NCBI GenBank assembly: GCA_963681505.1
Contig: OY811974.1
Coordinates: forward strand, 8,084,239-8,148,238
Reading direction: 5' to 3'
DNA: 64,000 nt
Source of the DNA: Eunapius fragilis
Taxonomy: Eukaryota > Porifera > Demospongiae > Spongillida > Spongillidae
A model generated the notes under the pieces. It was not told the DNA's origin, made no database searches, and worked only from the letters and a program-made list of their open reading frames with translations. The position numbers and the translations under genes are program-made. Position 1 is the first letter of the stretch, and each line of letters opens with the position of its first letter. Positions 46,694 to 58,789 of the stretch are shown one piece after another.

Positions 46694-47395
46694 GTGTTAA
46701 TCTTGCATAACCATCATGCAGCTACCTGCCGGCGTGGTGGCGATGTAGTTATACATCACAATAGGTTGCGTGATGTCTTTCTGAGCTTTTTCCACCAAGC
46801 CCACATTGTGGCAAGGTTAGAAGCTGGAAGTGGCCTCACTCCAGGACTGGATCGCGCTCGCCCAGCTGATGTGCTTGTGAGGGACTGGGCTCAAGGCAAG
46901 CCGGCGGCCTTTGACATCACGGTCACATCTCCTCTTACCCCTGCTATTTTGGCTGAGGCAAGTAGGAGGGTGGGTGCTGCTGCTGAAGCTGCAGAAAACA
47001 GAAAGCACACAGCCAATGACCCTAAATGTGCTGAACTAGGCTGGAGGTGTGTGCCTCTAGCAGTAGAAACTTACTGCAATTGGGGTGAGGAAGCAATAGG
47101 AACCTTTGCTCTACTGGCCACACGCTTGGCCTTTGGCTCTTCCTCATTTCGTAAAGCCAGGGTGATCAGTGACATGTTTGGAAGGTTGAATATCATCCTG
47201 GTGAGAGCCATAGCAAGGGCCATACTGGCTAGGACTGTGATCCCTTCTGACTTTAGTTAAATAATAATAATATGTTGGTGTGTATTATGTATATATGCGT
47301 ATTTGTGCTCCCTTCTGACATGTGCATTTATTCCTTTCATGTATTCTCTTGTATATATATATATATAAATTAATTAATTAATAATAATAAATTCA
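46694..47395 (+). mobile_element. LINE-B endonuclease domain ORF and 3' UTR
   Basis: An intact 188-codon frame (46694-47260) starts inside the element. It has the end of the knuckle (HHAATCRRGGDVVIHHNRLR), the restriction-like endonuclease core (RARPADVLVRDWAQGKPAAF then DITVTSPL) and the conserved tail (KCAELGWRCVPLAVETYCNW). A 130-bp AT-rich 3' region ends in ATTAATTAATAATAATAAA. The D of RPAD and D of FDIT are likely active-site acids of the PD-(D/E)XK fold. The copy is 5' truncated, lacking reverse transcriptase, but undamaged over the part present, so relatively young. Confidence 0.8.
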
Positions 47396-47940
47396 ATACA
47401 CTCATACAAGTTCTTTAACTTCTGAGCAATACTTTGGTACAACCTATGTGGCTTGGAAAGCGTTATACTATTCATCACAATGCAGTTCTTGTGGGTTGTA
47501 ATCAACTGAGACTGTGATTTAACAACCCAAGGACTCCATGTACCATGGTAAGTTCCAGTCCACCATTCCAGTTACTTCTGTCACTATTAACACTTTAGCA
47601 ATTTGAGGCAATTCATCATTGTATTGTTCCAAGCCAAGTGCGACGAAATCACATTTATATATGGAACAGTGTCCATCAAAATCACCCTAACTTATGATAC
47701 TTTATCAATTTTTCCAGGACATGCAAAAGAAAACTAACGCTTGCATTGAAATGTATGGCTGATTATAATTCAGTACCTTATAACTGTATGATGGATAGCC
47801 CAATTTAGGATGCGTAAGTACTATGCTGCATGTGACAGAAGGTGATGATGCTAGACACTAACACGCACACATATGAATCGAGGCATATTTCCAGGAAGGA
47901 GCATCAAATATCAAAGTATAAAAATGTACGCGTAATTACA
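47396..47940. other. Non-coding; contains a sequence like the foldback tip
   Basis: GGAACAGTGTCCATCAAAAT followed by CACCCTAAC (about 47664) resembles GGGACGGTGTCCAGCAAAAT followed by CACCCTTCT at 49409. It may be a solo end of a related element. Confidence 0.4.
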
Positions 47941-48305
47941 TGCATACACCATTCACGTGTAGTCAAGAATGTTGTTACATACCTGAATCAACTATAAATG
48001 GCGGTGGGGTCACTATCTCATCCTGCATCATTTGCTGTAACATGAATTAAATATATATGAACTTTCTGAAATCATTTCCATGCAACAAGCAGCCATTTAA
48101 AATTACAAGGCATAATATGCATGTATGCATACACCATTCACGTGTAGTCAAGAATGTTGTTACATACCTGAATCAACTATACATGACGGTGGGGTCACTA
48201 TCTCATCCTGCATCATTTGCTGTAACATGAATTAAATATATATGAACTTTCTGAAATCATTTCCATGCAACAAGCAGCCATTTAAAATTACAAGGCATAA
48301 TACCT
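47941..48305 (-). repeat. 185-bp direct duplication carrying a putative mini-exon
   Basis: Units 47941-48125 and 48126 to about 48305 are almost identical. On the minus strand each contains TTACAG, 52 bases open as QMMQDEIVTPPPFIVDS (second unit QMMQDEIVTPPSCIVDS), then GTATGT: exons at 47983-48034 and 48168-48219. Two of the three visible changes between the copies alter the protein. Since 52 is not a multiple of three, use of both exons would shift the frame, as in mutually exclusive exons. Confidence 0.7.
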
Positions 48306-48577
48306 TGTACAGGTATACAGGTATTTTATTCGTACATTCACGACACTGCCACTGCCAATTGAAGCACCGGAATGAACGGTGTCAGCTGGTGAGAATAGAA
48401 TATGCAGATAAAATGCCCATCGCAATGTACACTGATGGATAATTTCGTACCAATACAGTTTGATGACCCTGCCGCAAGGGGCGTCACCATATCGTCGATT
48501 GTTAGTTGCTGAGCGCGCACGCACGCACGCGCACGCATAAAAAGATTCGGACAATCAAACTGAACACAGAACATGGT

Positions 48578-48808
48578 TCACCCCACATGCATACAACATG
48601 CCACCAATCCACTATCGCATGTATACACCGTTTGAATCACCGTATATGTTGTAGCTTCAGAGCAGTCACTGATGCTAATAAGTGACACCGCGTCAGAGCA
48701 TTCACTGAAATCAATGAATGATTCAGGCTCAGAACAGTCACTGAAATTAATGGCAGTCATAAAGTCGCTGTCTGTGTCACTATTCTCCCGGAGCTTTCAC
48801 AGCTGCTG
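48578..48808 (-). CDS. Hypothetical Ser/Asp/Cys-rich repeat ORF
   Basis: The minus frame reads KLRENSDTDSDFMTAINFSD then CSEPESFIDFSECSDAVSL and ISISDCSEATT: three degenerate repeats of about 14 residues built on (I/F)S(D/E)CS. The upstream stop lies near 48802. It could be an exon of the gene that also owns the duplicated mini-exons 400 bp downstream, but no joining donor is evident. No family recognised. Confidence 0.3.
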
Positions 48809-49408
48809 TAACTGTTGTATCAGCGCATGCGCATTATAGTTTTCACGAACATTACGCGCACCGTTACTATTAATAGTTTTACCGCTGAATCTAGCACCTG
48901 CCACTAGTTTCTGTTGCAACTTAACTGTGTGCATCTGGATTATCATGGCTCTCTCTTAGTTGTTGGAATTTTGATGTTGGTAAGGACCACTGCATCTATC
49001 TGGTGAAAGCAGGAGAAAGGCTCCGAGTCGAGGGGAACTTTTAAGAGGCCGTTTGTAGGACCCGTCATTGATGTAAGATTCAGCTTCAAAAATGGAAAGC
49101 ATTACTTGTTGGTAAGTGTTTGCGCACCTTTGGCCCATATCAACACTTGTATTGAGTTTGATTTCCGATATAGCTTGAATCTATCCAAATGCGCCTGCAG
49201 CATAACATATAATTAATAGCCATAGGGAGGGCCCCTTGTTACGCTGATGTTTCGATTGTTGATTCGTTCTTTCTAATACATTTAGTACAATAAGGGTCCG
49301 TGCATAACCTTGAGAATAATAAAGGTCTGTTTATCCTTTCGATCGGTGTCCGTGCATATGAACTTGAGTTACCGTAAAGTATATATACGCAGTATTAAAA
49401 CTATAATT
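48809..49408. other. Non-coding flank of the giant inverted repeat
   Basis: No gene or element recognised. Confidence 0.5.
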
Positions 49409-50210
49409 GGGACGGTGTCCAGCAAAATCACCCTTCTGGAGTTTTAATTTTATCACTATAAAAATTGTACGTTACAAAAAGCAACATATCTTCACAACGG
49501 TTTTATATTTTCTTTTCAAATTTCGTACACTTGTTCACACATCAGTTCTCTCTGTGCAAACCTATTTTGGTGCTCTAGATATTTTCCGTGCCATGGTTAC
49601 AAAGGTCTCTAACCCAATGGGTTAAGATTCCACATTTCTCCAGATATGCGTGACGATAACACGTCAAATTTGGAGTGTACATAGAAGGGTCCTGTAGCTA
49701 TTGATTTCTGCAGATCGTTAAGTTTTTTCTTATCCGTTACGGAGATATGGATTTTCAAAGTAATTCGACATTTCGCGCCACTCACCCTATTGCAATATGC
49801 CATTATGTAATGGCCACGCCCTTTAATTTGAAGTTAGGTAATGAACTCCGCTTTGAACGTTCTACGTGGTATATAAGCGATCGTACCTCGTACGCTATGT
49901 TTCAGCATAAAACAGTATCGTACGTTCACATGTATCGCTTATGATGGATGCTGTGAATATTCATGGTAGTTTATATTGTGCACCCTTTTTTCTATATCTG
50001 CTCAGTTTATGGCATATACATGTAAGCATGCATGTGCCATGCATTGTAATCATGGGGCCACCTTCTTCACCCTCTACACCCTCTACACTAGTCTGGGGAC
50101 CAGATGACTTGCTTGCGACAGTCAGTTATCTGGTACACAAACTGCAGTACCTTTAGTATGGCATATCTCTCTAGACCATTCATATTCACTGCCTTTCTTT
50201 CTATCTGACC
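49409..50210. repeat. Foldback outer arm, left
   Basis: Pairs with 56760-57602 in reverse complement. Includes CCATATCTCCGTAACGGATA (complement here at 49731-49750) and CACCCTCTACACTAGTCTGG. The few differences include a 43-bp tandem duplication present only in the right arm (57000-57045). Confidence 0.9.
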
Positions 50211-52550
50211 TCCTCCTCCTTCTCCTCCTCTCCCTCCACCTCTTCCTATCTTCCTTCATCCACCCATCCTCCTCCTCCCCTCCTCTTCTCTCCTCCTCCT
50301 CTCCTCCTCCCTCCTCCTCCTCCTCCTCCCCTCTTCTTCCTTTTACTCCCTCTCATTTTCCCTCCTACTTCCTTCCTATTACACCTACCCCTCCCCTAGT
50401 TCCTTTCTTTTTATTGCATCCACACCTCCCCCTCCTCCTCCTCATCCTCCCACTTCTACCTTCCTACCTGTTGCATCCTCCCCTCCTCCTTTCTTTTTCC
50501 CATTGCATCCACCCCACCTTCTCCTCCCCTCCTCTACCTCCTTCTCCTCCTCCCCCTCCTCTTCCTATCTTCCTTCATCCACCCATCCTCCTCCTCCTCC
50601 CCTCCTCCTTCTCCTCCCTCCTCCTCACCTCCCCTTCTCCTCCTCTTACTCCCTCTCATTTTCCCTCCTACCTTCCTTCCTATTTCACCTACCCCTCCCC
50701 CTCATTTCTTTTGATAGCATCCAAACCTCTCCTCCTCCTCCTCATCCTCCTACTTCTATGATCCTACCCGTTGCATCCTTCCCTCCTCCCCCTCCTTCAT
50801 TCTTCCCATTGCATCACTCCCCACCTTCTCCTCCCTCTCCTCTACCTCCTTCTCCTCTTCCTATCTTCCTTCATCCACACATCCTCCTCCCCTCCTCCTC
50901 TCCTTCTCCTCTCCTCCACTCCACCTCCCTCCCCTCCCCCTCCTTCTCCTCCTATCTTCATCCACCCATTCTCCTCCCTCCTCCTCCTCTCCGTCTCCCT
51001 CCTCCTCCCCTCCTCCTTCCTCCACCTCTTCCTATCTTCCTTCATCCACCCATCCTCCTTCTCCCTTCTCTTCCCCTCCTCCTCCTCTCCTCCTCCCTCC
51101 TCCTCCTCCCCTCCTCCTCCTCCTTCTTTTACTCCCTCTCATTTTCCGTCCTACTTCCTTCCGATTACACCTAACACCCCCTCCTCCTCCTTTCTTTTGA
51201 TTGCATCCACATCTCCCCCTCCTCCTCCTCATCCTTCTACTTCTACCTTTCTACCTGTTGCATCCTCCCCTCCTCCTTTCATTTTTCCCATTGCATCCAC
51301 CCCCACCTCCTCCCGCTCCTCTACCTCCTCTCCTCTTCTCCCTCCTCCTCTTCTTATCTCCCTTCATCCACCATCCTCCGCCTCCCTCCTCCTCCCTCCT
51401 CTCTCCTCACCTCCACCTCCTCTCACCTCCTCTCCTCCTCCATCTTCCCCTCCCCTCCTCCCCCTCCACCTCCCCTCCTCTCCTCCTCCTCCTCCCTCCT
51501 CCTCTCCTCCACCTCTTCACCTCCTCTCCTCCTCCCTCCTCCTCCATCTTCCCTCCCCTCCTCCTCCCTCCTCCTCCCCTCCTCCTCCCTCCTCCTCCCT
51601 CCTCCTCCCTCCCTTCTCCCTCCCCCTCCTCCTCCCTCCTCCTCCCTCCTCCTCTCCTCCGCCTCTTCACCTCCTCTCCTCCTCCCTCCTCCTCCATCTT
51701 CCTCCCCTCCTCCTCCCTCCTCCTCTCCTCCTCCTCCCTCCTCCTCCCTCCTCTCCCTCCTCCTCCCCTCCTCCTCCCTCCTCCTCCCTCCTCCTCCTCT
51801 CCTCTTCCTCTCCTCCTCCCCTCCCCTACTTCTACCTTCCTACCGGTTGCATCCTCCCCTCCGTCCTTCCATTCTTTCTGTTGCATCCACCCCCTACCTT
51901 CTCCTTCCTCCTCTACCTCCTTCTCCTCTTCTCCTCCTCTTCCTATCTTCCTTCATCCACCCATCCTCCTCCTCCCCCTCCTCCTCCTCCTCCCTCCTCC
52001 TCCTCTTACTCCCTCTCATTTTTCCTCCTACCTTCCCTCCTATTACACCTACCCCTCCCCCTCCTCCTTTCTTTTGATTGCATTCACACCTCCCCCTCCT
52101 CCTCCTCCTACTTCTACCCTTCCTACCCATTGCACCCTTCCCCTCCTCCCCCTCCATCCACCCATCCTCCTCCTCCCTTCCCCCTCCTCTCCTCTCCTCC
52201 CCTCCTCCTCCCCTCCCCCTCCTCCTCCTCTTACTCCCTCTCATTTTCCCTCCTACCTTCCTTCCTATTACACCTACCCCTCCCCCTCCTCTTTCGTTCA
52301 TTGCTTCCACACCTCCCTCCTCCTCCTCATCCTCCTACTTCTACCTTCCTACCCTTTGCTACCCTTTGCATCCTCACCTCCTCCCCTCTTCTTCCTTCCA
52401 TTCTTCCAGTTGCATCCACCCCCACCTTCTCCTCCCCCTCCTCTACCTCCTTCTCCTCCTCCTTCTACCTTTCTTCCCATTGCATCCACCCTCCCCCCTC
52501 CTCCGCCTCCTCCTCCTCCTCTTTGTACCTTCCTTTCCATTGCATAAATA
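50210..52550. repeat. Polypyrimidine satellite arm, left
   Basis: TCC/CCT-rich with a higher-order unit. Landmark words recur in order: CTCCCTCTCATTTTCCCTCC (five copies near 50346, 50649, 51132, 52011 and 52234), ATTACACCTACCCCTCCCCC, TTGATTGCATCCACACCTCC, CTACTTCTACCTTCCTACC and CTTCCTATCTTCCTTCATCC. Spacing is about 220-880 bp because pure (TCC)n-like stretches expand between them (notably 51400-51800). Confidence 0.95.
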
Positions 52551-53219
52551 AATGATAAGAGACGTGTGTCGGATGATACAATTCCTTATTTATTCAGCTT
52601 TAAACTGTTGGTATTGTAAGTCAATGTGTTGTAAATTTGCAAGCACCCGGAATCATTTTGGCACTTCAGCATATATAATGCTCTAGCAATATAACCTCTC
52701 GTGGGTTATTTTACAACTAAAAAGGTGACGATGCAACAACCTAGTAGCACTGCCAACATTAGTCAGGGACATCAGGTGTCCCCCCCCCCCCCCCCCTCTT
52801 CCCCCCTCCTTCCCCTCTCCTTACTTATAGTGTACTTTGTTTTTGGAAAGACCTTAGTGCTATGACATACACGCATGTAGTTCAAAACTACTTGTTCTAA
52901 CTTCATGTAGAGCATGTACAAGGTACCATTCTACCATGCTTGCTTGTCTATGTAAACCACTGGCCACCCACAATCTGTACTGATAAAGATATAATAATAT
53001 TCATAAAAGGCTTATACCAACATACATTCCCTTGTGTAGAGCTCTAGAGCTCAGTTCTTGCACAGGCTCTGTATATACTGTAATCTCTTATAATAGCATT
53101 TTCTAGTTGCATGTAGTTTGCACATCCCAAAAAATACATTCCGCTGACTCCTAGGTGAAAACATATATCGAGGTGAACACTTCCTTTGAAACAAAGTGGT
53201 TAATATTAAATACCCTCCC
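52551..53219. other. Loop of the foldback element
   Basis: 669 bp of ordinary AT-rich sequence with a C run (about 52781-52796). No ORF of note, no terminal motifs. It shows no inverted counterpart, so this is the unpaired centre. Confidence 0.7.
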
Positions 53220-56200
53220 TACCCAAGAAGGTGGAAGGGGATGAGGAGGTAGAGGAGGGGGAGGAGGAGGTAGAGAAGGGGGAGGAGGAGGTAGAGGTGG
53301 GGGCGGGGAGGTGGGGAGGTAGAGGATGGGGAGGAGGAACACGAGGAGGTAAAGGAGGGAGAGGGGTGGGTGCAACTGGAAGAATGGAAGGAGGAAGAGG
53401 AGGAGGAGGGAGGATGCAACAGGTAAGAAGCTAGATGTAGGACGATGAAGAGGAGGAGGAGGGGGAGGTGTGGAAGCAAGGAGGAGGGGGAGGGGTAGGT
53501 GTAATAGGAAGGAAGGTAGGAGGGAAAATGAGAGGGAGTAAGAGGAGGAGGAGGGGGGAGAGGAGGGGGAGAGGAGGAGGAGGAGGGGAGGAGGAGGGGG
53601 AGGAGGGGAGGAGGAGGGGGAGGAGGGGAGGAGGAGGGGGAGGGGGGAGGAGGATGGGTGGATGAAGGAAGATAGGAGGAGGAGGGGGATGGGAGGGGAG
53701 GAGGAGGAGAGGAGGAGGAGGATGGGTGGATGCAGGAAGATAGGAAGAGGAGGGAGAGGAGGAAAAGGAGGTAGAGGAAGAGGAGGAGAAGGTGGGGGTG
53801 GATGCAACGGGAAGAATGGAAGGAGGAGGAGGGGAGGATGCAACAGGTAGGAAGGCAGACGTAGGAGGATGAGGAGGAGGAGGAGGGGAGGTGTAGATGA
53901 AATCAAAAGAAAGGAGGAGGGGGAGGGGTAGGTGTAATAGAAAGGAAGGTAGGAGGTAAAATGAGAGGGAGTAAGAGGAGGAGGAGGGGGAGGAGAGGAG
54001 GAAGAGAGGAAGAGGGGAGGAGGAGGGGAGGAGGATGGGTGGATGAAGGAAGATAGGAAGAGGAGGGAGAGGAGGGGGAGGAGATGGTGGGGGTGGATGC
54101 AATGGGAAGAATGGAAGGAGGAGGGGGAGGGGGAGGAGGGGAGGATGCAACGGGTAGGAAGGTAGAAGTAGGAGGATGAGGAGGATGAGGAGGAAGAGGA
54201 GGGGGAGGTGTGGATGCAATGAAACGAAAGGAGGAGAGGGGTAGATGTGATAGGAAGGAAGGTAGGAGGGAAAATGAGAGGGAGTAAGAGGAGGAGGAGG
54301 GGGAGGAGAGGAGGAGAAAGGGAGGAGGAGGGGAGAATGAGAAGGAGGATGGGTCGATGAAGGAAAATAGGAGGAGGAGGGGGAGGAGAGGCGAAGGATG
54401 GGTGGATGGAGGGGGAGGAGGGGAGGATGCAACGGGTAGGAAGGTAGAAGTAGGAGGATGAGGAGGGGGGAGGTGTGGATGCAATGAAAAGAAAGGAGGA
54501 GGGTGAGGGGTAGGTGTAATAGAAAGGAAGGTAGGAGGGAAAATGAGAGGGAGTAAGAGGAGGAGGGGAGGGGAGGAGGAGGGGAGGAGGAGGATGGGTG
54601 GATGAAGGAAGATAGGAAGAAGAGGGAGAGAAGGAGCAGGAGGTAGATGAGGGGGAGGAGAAGGTGGGGTGTGGATGCAACGGGAAGAATGGAAGGAGGA
54701 GGAGGGGGAGGAGGGGAGGAGGAGGAGGAGGGAGGAGGAGGAGGGGAGGAGAAGGATGGGTGGATGAAGGAAGATAGGAGGAGGAGGTGGGAGAGGTCGA
54801 GAAGGAGATAGTGGAGGGGGAGGAGAAGGTGGGGGTGGATGCAACGGGTAGAATGGAAGGAAGAGGAGGGGGAGGATGCAACGGGTAGGAAGGTAGAAGT
54901 AGGAGCATGAGGAGGAGGAGGAGGAGGGGGAGGTGTGGATGCAATCAAAAGAAAGGAGGAGGGGAGGGGTAGGTGTAATAGGAAGGAAGGCAGGAGGAAA
55001 AATGAGAGGGAGTAAGAGGAGGAGGAGGGGAGGGGAGGAGGAGGAGGGGAGGAGGAGGAGGGGAGGAGGAATAGGGGAGGAGGAGGAGGGGAAAAGGAGG
55101 GGAGGAGGAGGAATAGGGGAGGAGGAGGAGGGGAGGAGGAGGAGGAGGGGAGGAGGAGGAGGAGGGGAGGAGGAGGAGGAGGGGAGGAGGAGGAGGAGAG
55201 GAGGAGGAGGAGGGGAGGAGGAGGAGGAGGGGAGGAGGAGGGGAGGAGGAGGAGGAGGGGAGGAGGAGGAGGAGGGGAGGAGGAGGAGGGGAGGAGGAGG
55301 AGGAGGGGAGGAGGAGGAGGAGGGGAGGAGGAGGAGGAGGGGAGGAGGAGGTAGGGAGGAGGAGGAGGAGGGGAGGAGGAGGAGGAGGGGAGGAGGAGGA
55401 GGAGGGAGGAGGAGGAGGAGGGGAGGAGGAGGAGGAGGGGAGGAGGAGGAGGAGGGGAGGAGGAGGAACAGGGGAGGAGGAGGAGGGGAGGAGGAGGAGG
55501 AGGGGAGGAGGAGGAGGAGGGGAGGAGGAGGAGGAGGGGAGGAGGAGGAGGGGAGGAGGAGGAGGTAGAGGAGGATGGGTGGATGAAGGAAGATAGGAAG
55601 AGGAGGAGGGAGAAGAGGAGAAGGAGAGGGTGGGGGTGGATGCAACGGAAAGAATGGAAGGAGGAGGGGAGGATGTGATGGGTAGGAAGGTAGAAGGAGG
55701 GAGTGGAGGAGGAGAGGAGGAGGAGAGGAGGAGGAGGGGAGGAGGGGAGGAGGAGGGAGGAGGAGAGAGGAGGAGGGAGGAGGAGGGAGGAGGAGGGGAG
55801 GAGGTGGGAGGAGGGGAGGAGGAGGGAGGAAGAGGGGAGGAGGGAGGAGATAGGAGGAGGGGAGGAGGTGGGAGGAGGGGAGGAGGAGGGAGGAAGAGGG
55901 GAGGAGGGAGGAGAGAGGAGAAGGGGAGGAGGAGGATGGGTGGATGAAGGAAAATAGAAAGAGGAGGATAAGGAGGTAGAGGAGAGGAAGGTGGATGCAA
56001 CGGAAAGAATGGAAGGAGGAGGAGGGGGAGGAGGGGAGGGGGATGGGTGGATGAAGATAGGAGGAGGAGGGGAGAGGAGGGAGGAGGGGAGGAGAGGAGG
56101 AGAGAGGAGGAGGGGAGGAGGGGAGGAGAGAGGAGGAGGGGAGGAGAGGAGGAGAAGGTGGGGGGTGGATGCAACGGGAAGAATGGAAGGAGGAGGAGGG

Positions 56201-56760
56201 GGAGGAGGAGGATGCAATGGGTAGGAAGATAGAAGTAGGAGGATGAGGAGGAGGAAGGGTGTGGATGCAATCAAAAGAAAGGAGTGGGAGGGGTAGGTGT
56301 AATAGGAAGGAAGGTAGGAGAGAAAATGAGAGGGAGTAAGAGGAGGAGATAGGGAGGGGAGGAGGAGGAGGAGGGGAGGAGGAGGAGGAGGAGAGGAGGA
56401 GGATGGGTGGATGAAGGAAGATAGGAAGAGGAGGAGGAGGTAGAGGTGGGGGAGGAGAAGGTGGGGGTGGATGCAACGGGAAAAATGAAAGGAGGAGGGG
56501 AGGGTGCAACAGGTAGAAAGGTAGAAGTAGAAGGATGAGGAGGAGGAGGGGGAGGTGTGGATGCAATCAAAAGAAAGGAGGAGGAGGGGGTGTTAGGTGT
56601 AATAGGAAGGAAGGTAGGACGGAAAAATGAGAGGGAGTAAAAGAAGGAGGAGGAGGAGGGAGGAGGAGAGGAGGAGGAGGGAAGAGGAGGGGAGGAGGAG
56701 GATGGGTGGATGAAGGAAGATAGGAAGAGGTGGAGGGAGAGGAGGAGAAGGAGGAGGAGG
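53220..56760. repeat. Polypurine satellite arm, right
   Basis: Reverse complement in type to the left satellite arm, but about 1.2 kb longer. The AAAATGAGAGGGAGTAAGAG landmark occurs seven times (near 53525, 53958, 54271, 54540, 54999, 56324 and 56624). A 500-bp block of GGAGGAGGAGGAGGG (55020-55570) is almost pure. Confidence 0.95.
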
Positions 56761-57602
56761 TCAGAGAGAAAGAAAGGCAGTGAATATGAATGGTCTAGAG
56801 AGATATGCCATACTAAGTAAAGGTACTGCAGTTTGTGTACCAGATAACTGACTGTCGCAAGCAAGTCATCTGGTCCCCAGACTAGTGTAGAGGGTGTAGA
56901 GGGTGAAGAAGGTGGCCCCATGATTAGAAGGCATGGTACATGCATGCTTACATGTACATGCCACAAACTGAGCAGATATAGAAAAAGGGTGCACAATATA
57001 AACTACTGAGCAGATATAGAAAAAGGGTGCACAATATAAACTACCATGAATATTCACAGCATCCATCATAAGCGATACATGTGAACGTACGATACTGTTT
57101 TATGTTGAAACATAGCGTACGAGGTACGATCGCTTATATACCACGTAGAACGATCAAAGCGGAGTTCATTACCTAACTTCAAATGTAAAGGGCGTGGCCA
57201 TTACATAATGGCATATTGCAATAGGGTGAGTGGCGCGAAATGTCGAATTACTTTGAAAATCCATATCTCCGTAACGGATAAGAAAAAACTTAACGATCTG
57301 CAGAATTCAATAGCTACAGGACCCTTTTATGTACACTCCAAATTTGACATGTTATCGTCACTCGTATCTGGAGAAATGTGGAATCTTAACCCATTGGGTT
57401 AGAGACCTTTGTAACCATGGCACGGAAAATATCTAGAGCACCAAAATAGGTTTGCACAGAGAGAACTGATGTGTAAATAAGTGTATGAATTTTGAAAAGA
57501 AAATATAAAACCGTTGTGAAGATATGTTGCTTTTTGTAACGTACAATTTTTATAGTGATAAAATTAAAACTCCAGAAGGGTGATTTTGCTGGACACCGTC
57601 CC
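56760..57602. repeat. Foldback outer arm, right
   Basis: Reverse complement of 49409-50210, with a 43-bp local tandem duplication (GAGCAGATATAGAAAAAGGG twice near 56970 and 57008). Few substitutions. Confidence 0.9.
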
Positions 57603-57964
57603 AATTATGGTTATAATTTAATTATAAGTATGTATAACCTATGATCCGTATTACGGCCATACAATGTCTCATTTTTACCGGGCAGGCATTGAGTGGCATA
57701 TAGCAGCCGAGGATGACACTCCAGGCATATTTTGGTACACATTTTTGGTCACGATTGCTGGTTTTGTCTCGGTCGCGTGCGCGACGCACTAAGGTACAAC
57801 TTTAGCAGGAACACAAAGATCAGTCGGAATACGAAGTAAGTGGTCCTTTCTAGTGTAAAAAAAAAATTATTGTTTTTCTCACGCTAGTGTATATATAACA
57901 GCAACATCATTTCGAGGTACACTGTATATGTTCTAATTGATGCGCGCAAACTGTTACCTATTTA
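57603..57964. other. Non-coding stretch
   Basis: No gene or element recognised. Confidence 0.5.
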
Positions 57965-58625
57965 AGGTAAGGGTGTGTGTGTGTCAAAGGCTTGTAGGGT
58001 GTGTGTGGGTGTCAAAGGCTTGTAGGGTGCGTGTGTGTGTGTATCGAAGGCTTGTAGGGTGTGTGGTGTCAAAGGATTATAGGGCGTGTGTGTGTGTTGA
58101 GTGTGGTGTCCAAGGCTTGTAGGGTGTGTGTGGTCGAAGGCTTGTAGTGTGCGTGTGTGTGTGTGTGTATCGAAGGCTTGTAGGGTGTATGGTGTCAAAT
58201 GATTGTAGGGCGTGTGTGTGTGTGTTGAGTGTGGTGTCGAAGGCTTGTAGGGTGTGTGTGGTGTCGAAGGCTTGTAGAGTGTGGTGTTGAAGGCATGTAG
58301 GGTCTGTGCGTATCAAAGGCTTGTAGGTGTTTGTGTGTCAAAGGCTTGTAGGGTGTGTGTGGGTGTCAAAGGCTTGTAGGGTGTGGGTGTCGAAGGCTAG
58401 TAAGGTTTGTGTGGGTGTCGAAAGCTTGTAGTGTGTGTGGTGTTGAAGGCTTGCGTGTATGTGCGTGTCGAAGGCTTGTAGGGTGTGTGCGTGTCGAAAG
58501 CTTGTAGAGTGTGGTGTAGAAGGCTTGTAGGGTGTGTGTGATGTCGAAGGCTTGTAGGGTGTGTGTGGTCGAAGGCTTGTAGGGTGCGTGTCGAAGGCTT
58601 GTAGAGTGTATGGTGTCGAAGGCTA
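57965..58625. repeat. GT-rich minisatellite, core GAAGGCTTGTAGGGTGTGTG
   Basis: About 24 units of 22-47 bp with core TC(A/G)AAGGCTTGTAGGG and a variable GT spacer. Unit length varies because the GT part expands. ORFs on either strand are artefacts. Confidence 0.9.
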
Positions 58626-58789
58626 CGGCCGTTAAAAATCAACAACAGGCTATGCATTAACCATGCACACATTAATTGCAAACTAACACCCCGGGTCAGT
58701 ATATAAAACCACCCCCCTGCCCCTGGACAAGCTTTTATATCTACACCCACATCTATTTTACATTAATGAATATATGCATGTGAGCTGAT

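Larger units (their letters stand above)
49409..57602. mobile_element. 8.2 kb foldback-type element (giant inverted repeat)
   Basis: The element starts GGGACGGTGTCCAGCAAAAT and ends with its exact complement. It is flanked by ATAATT on the left and AATTAT on the right (a 4-bp AATT duplication, or part of the palindrome). The outer unique arms (49409 to about 50210, and about 56760-57602) match over ~0.8 kb. The inner arms are CCT-rich on the left (50210-52550) and GGA-rich on the right (53220-56760). The loop (52551-53219) has no ORF. Long inverted repeats with satellite interiors around a short loop are the layout of Drosophila FB and Galileo-type foldback transposons. No transposase is present, so it would be non-autonomous. 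The 594-947-codon open frames are satellite translations. Confidence 0.8.

Noticed and set aside
50210-52555. Open frames of 223, 448 and 594 codons on the plus strand, rich in Ser/Pro/Leu
   Set aside because: They are translations of a CCT-rich satellite, open in several frames at once; no start context, domain or splice signal.
53220-56760. Open frames of 597, 887 and 947 codons on the minus strand
   Set aside because: Same satellite in inverted orientation; overlapping frames all stay open because the sequence lacks A/T-rich stop codons.
57937-58750. ORFs with PYKPSTRTLQAFDTHT-like repeats
   Set aside because: Translation of the GT-rich minisatellite; unit lengths vary without keeping frame.
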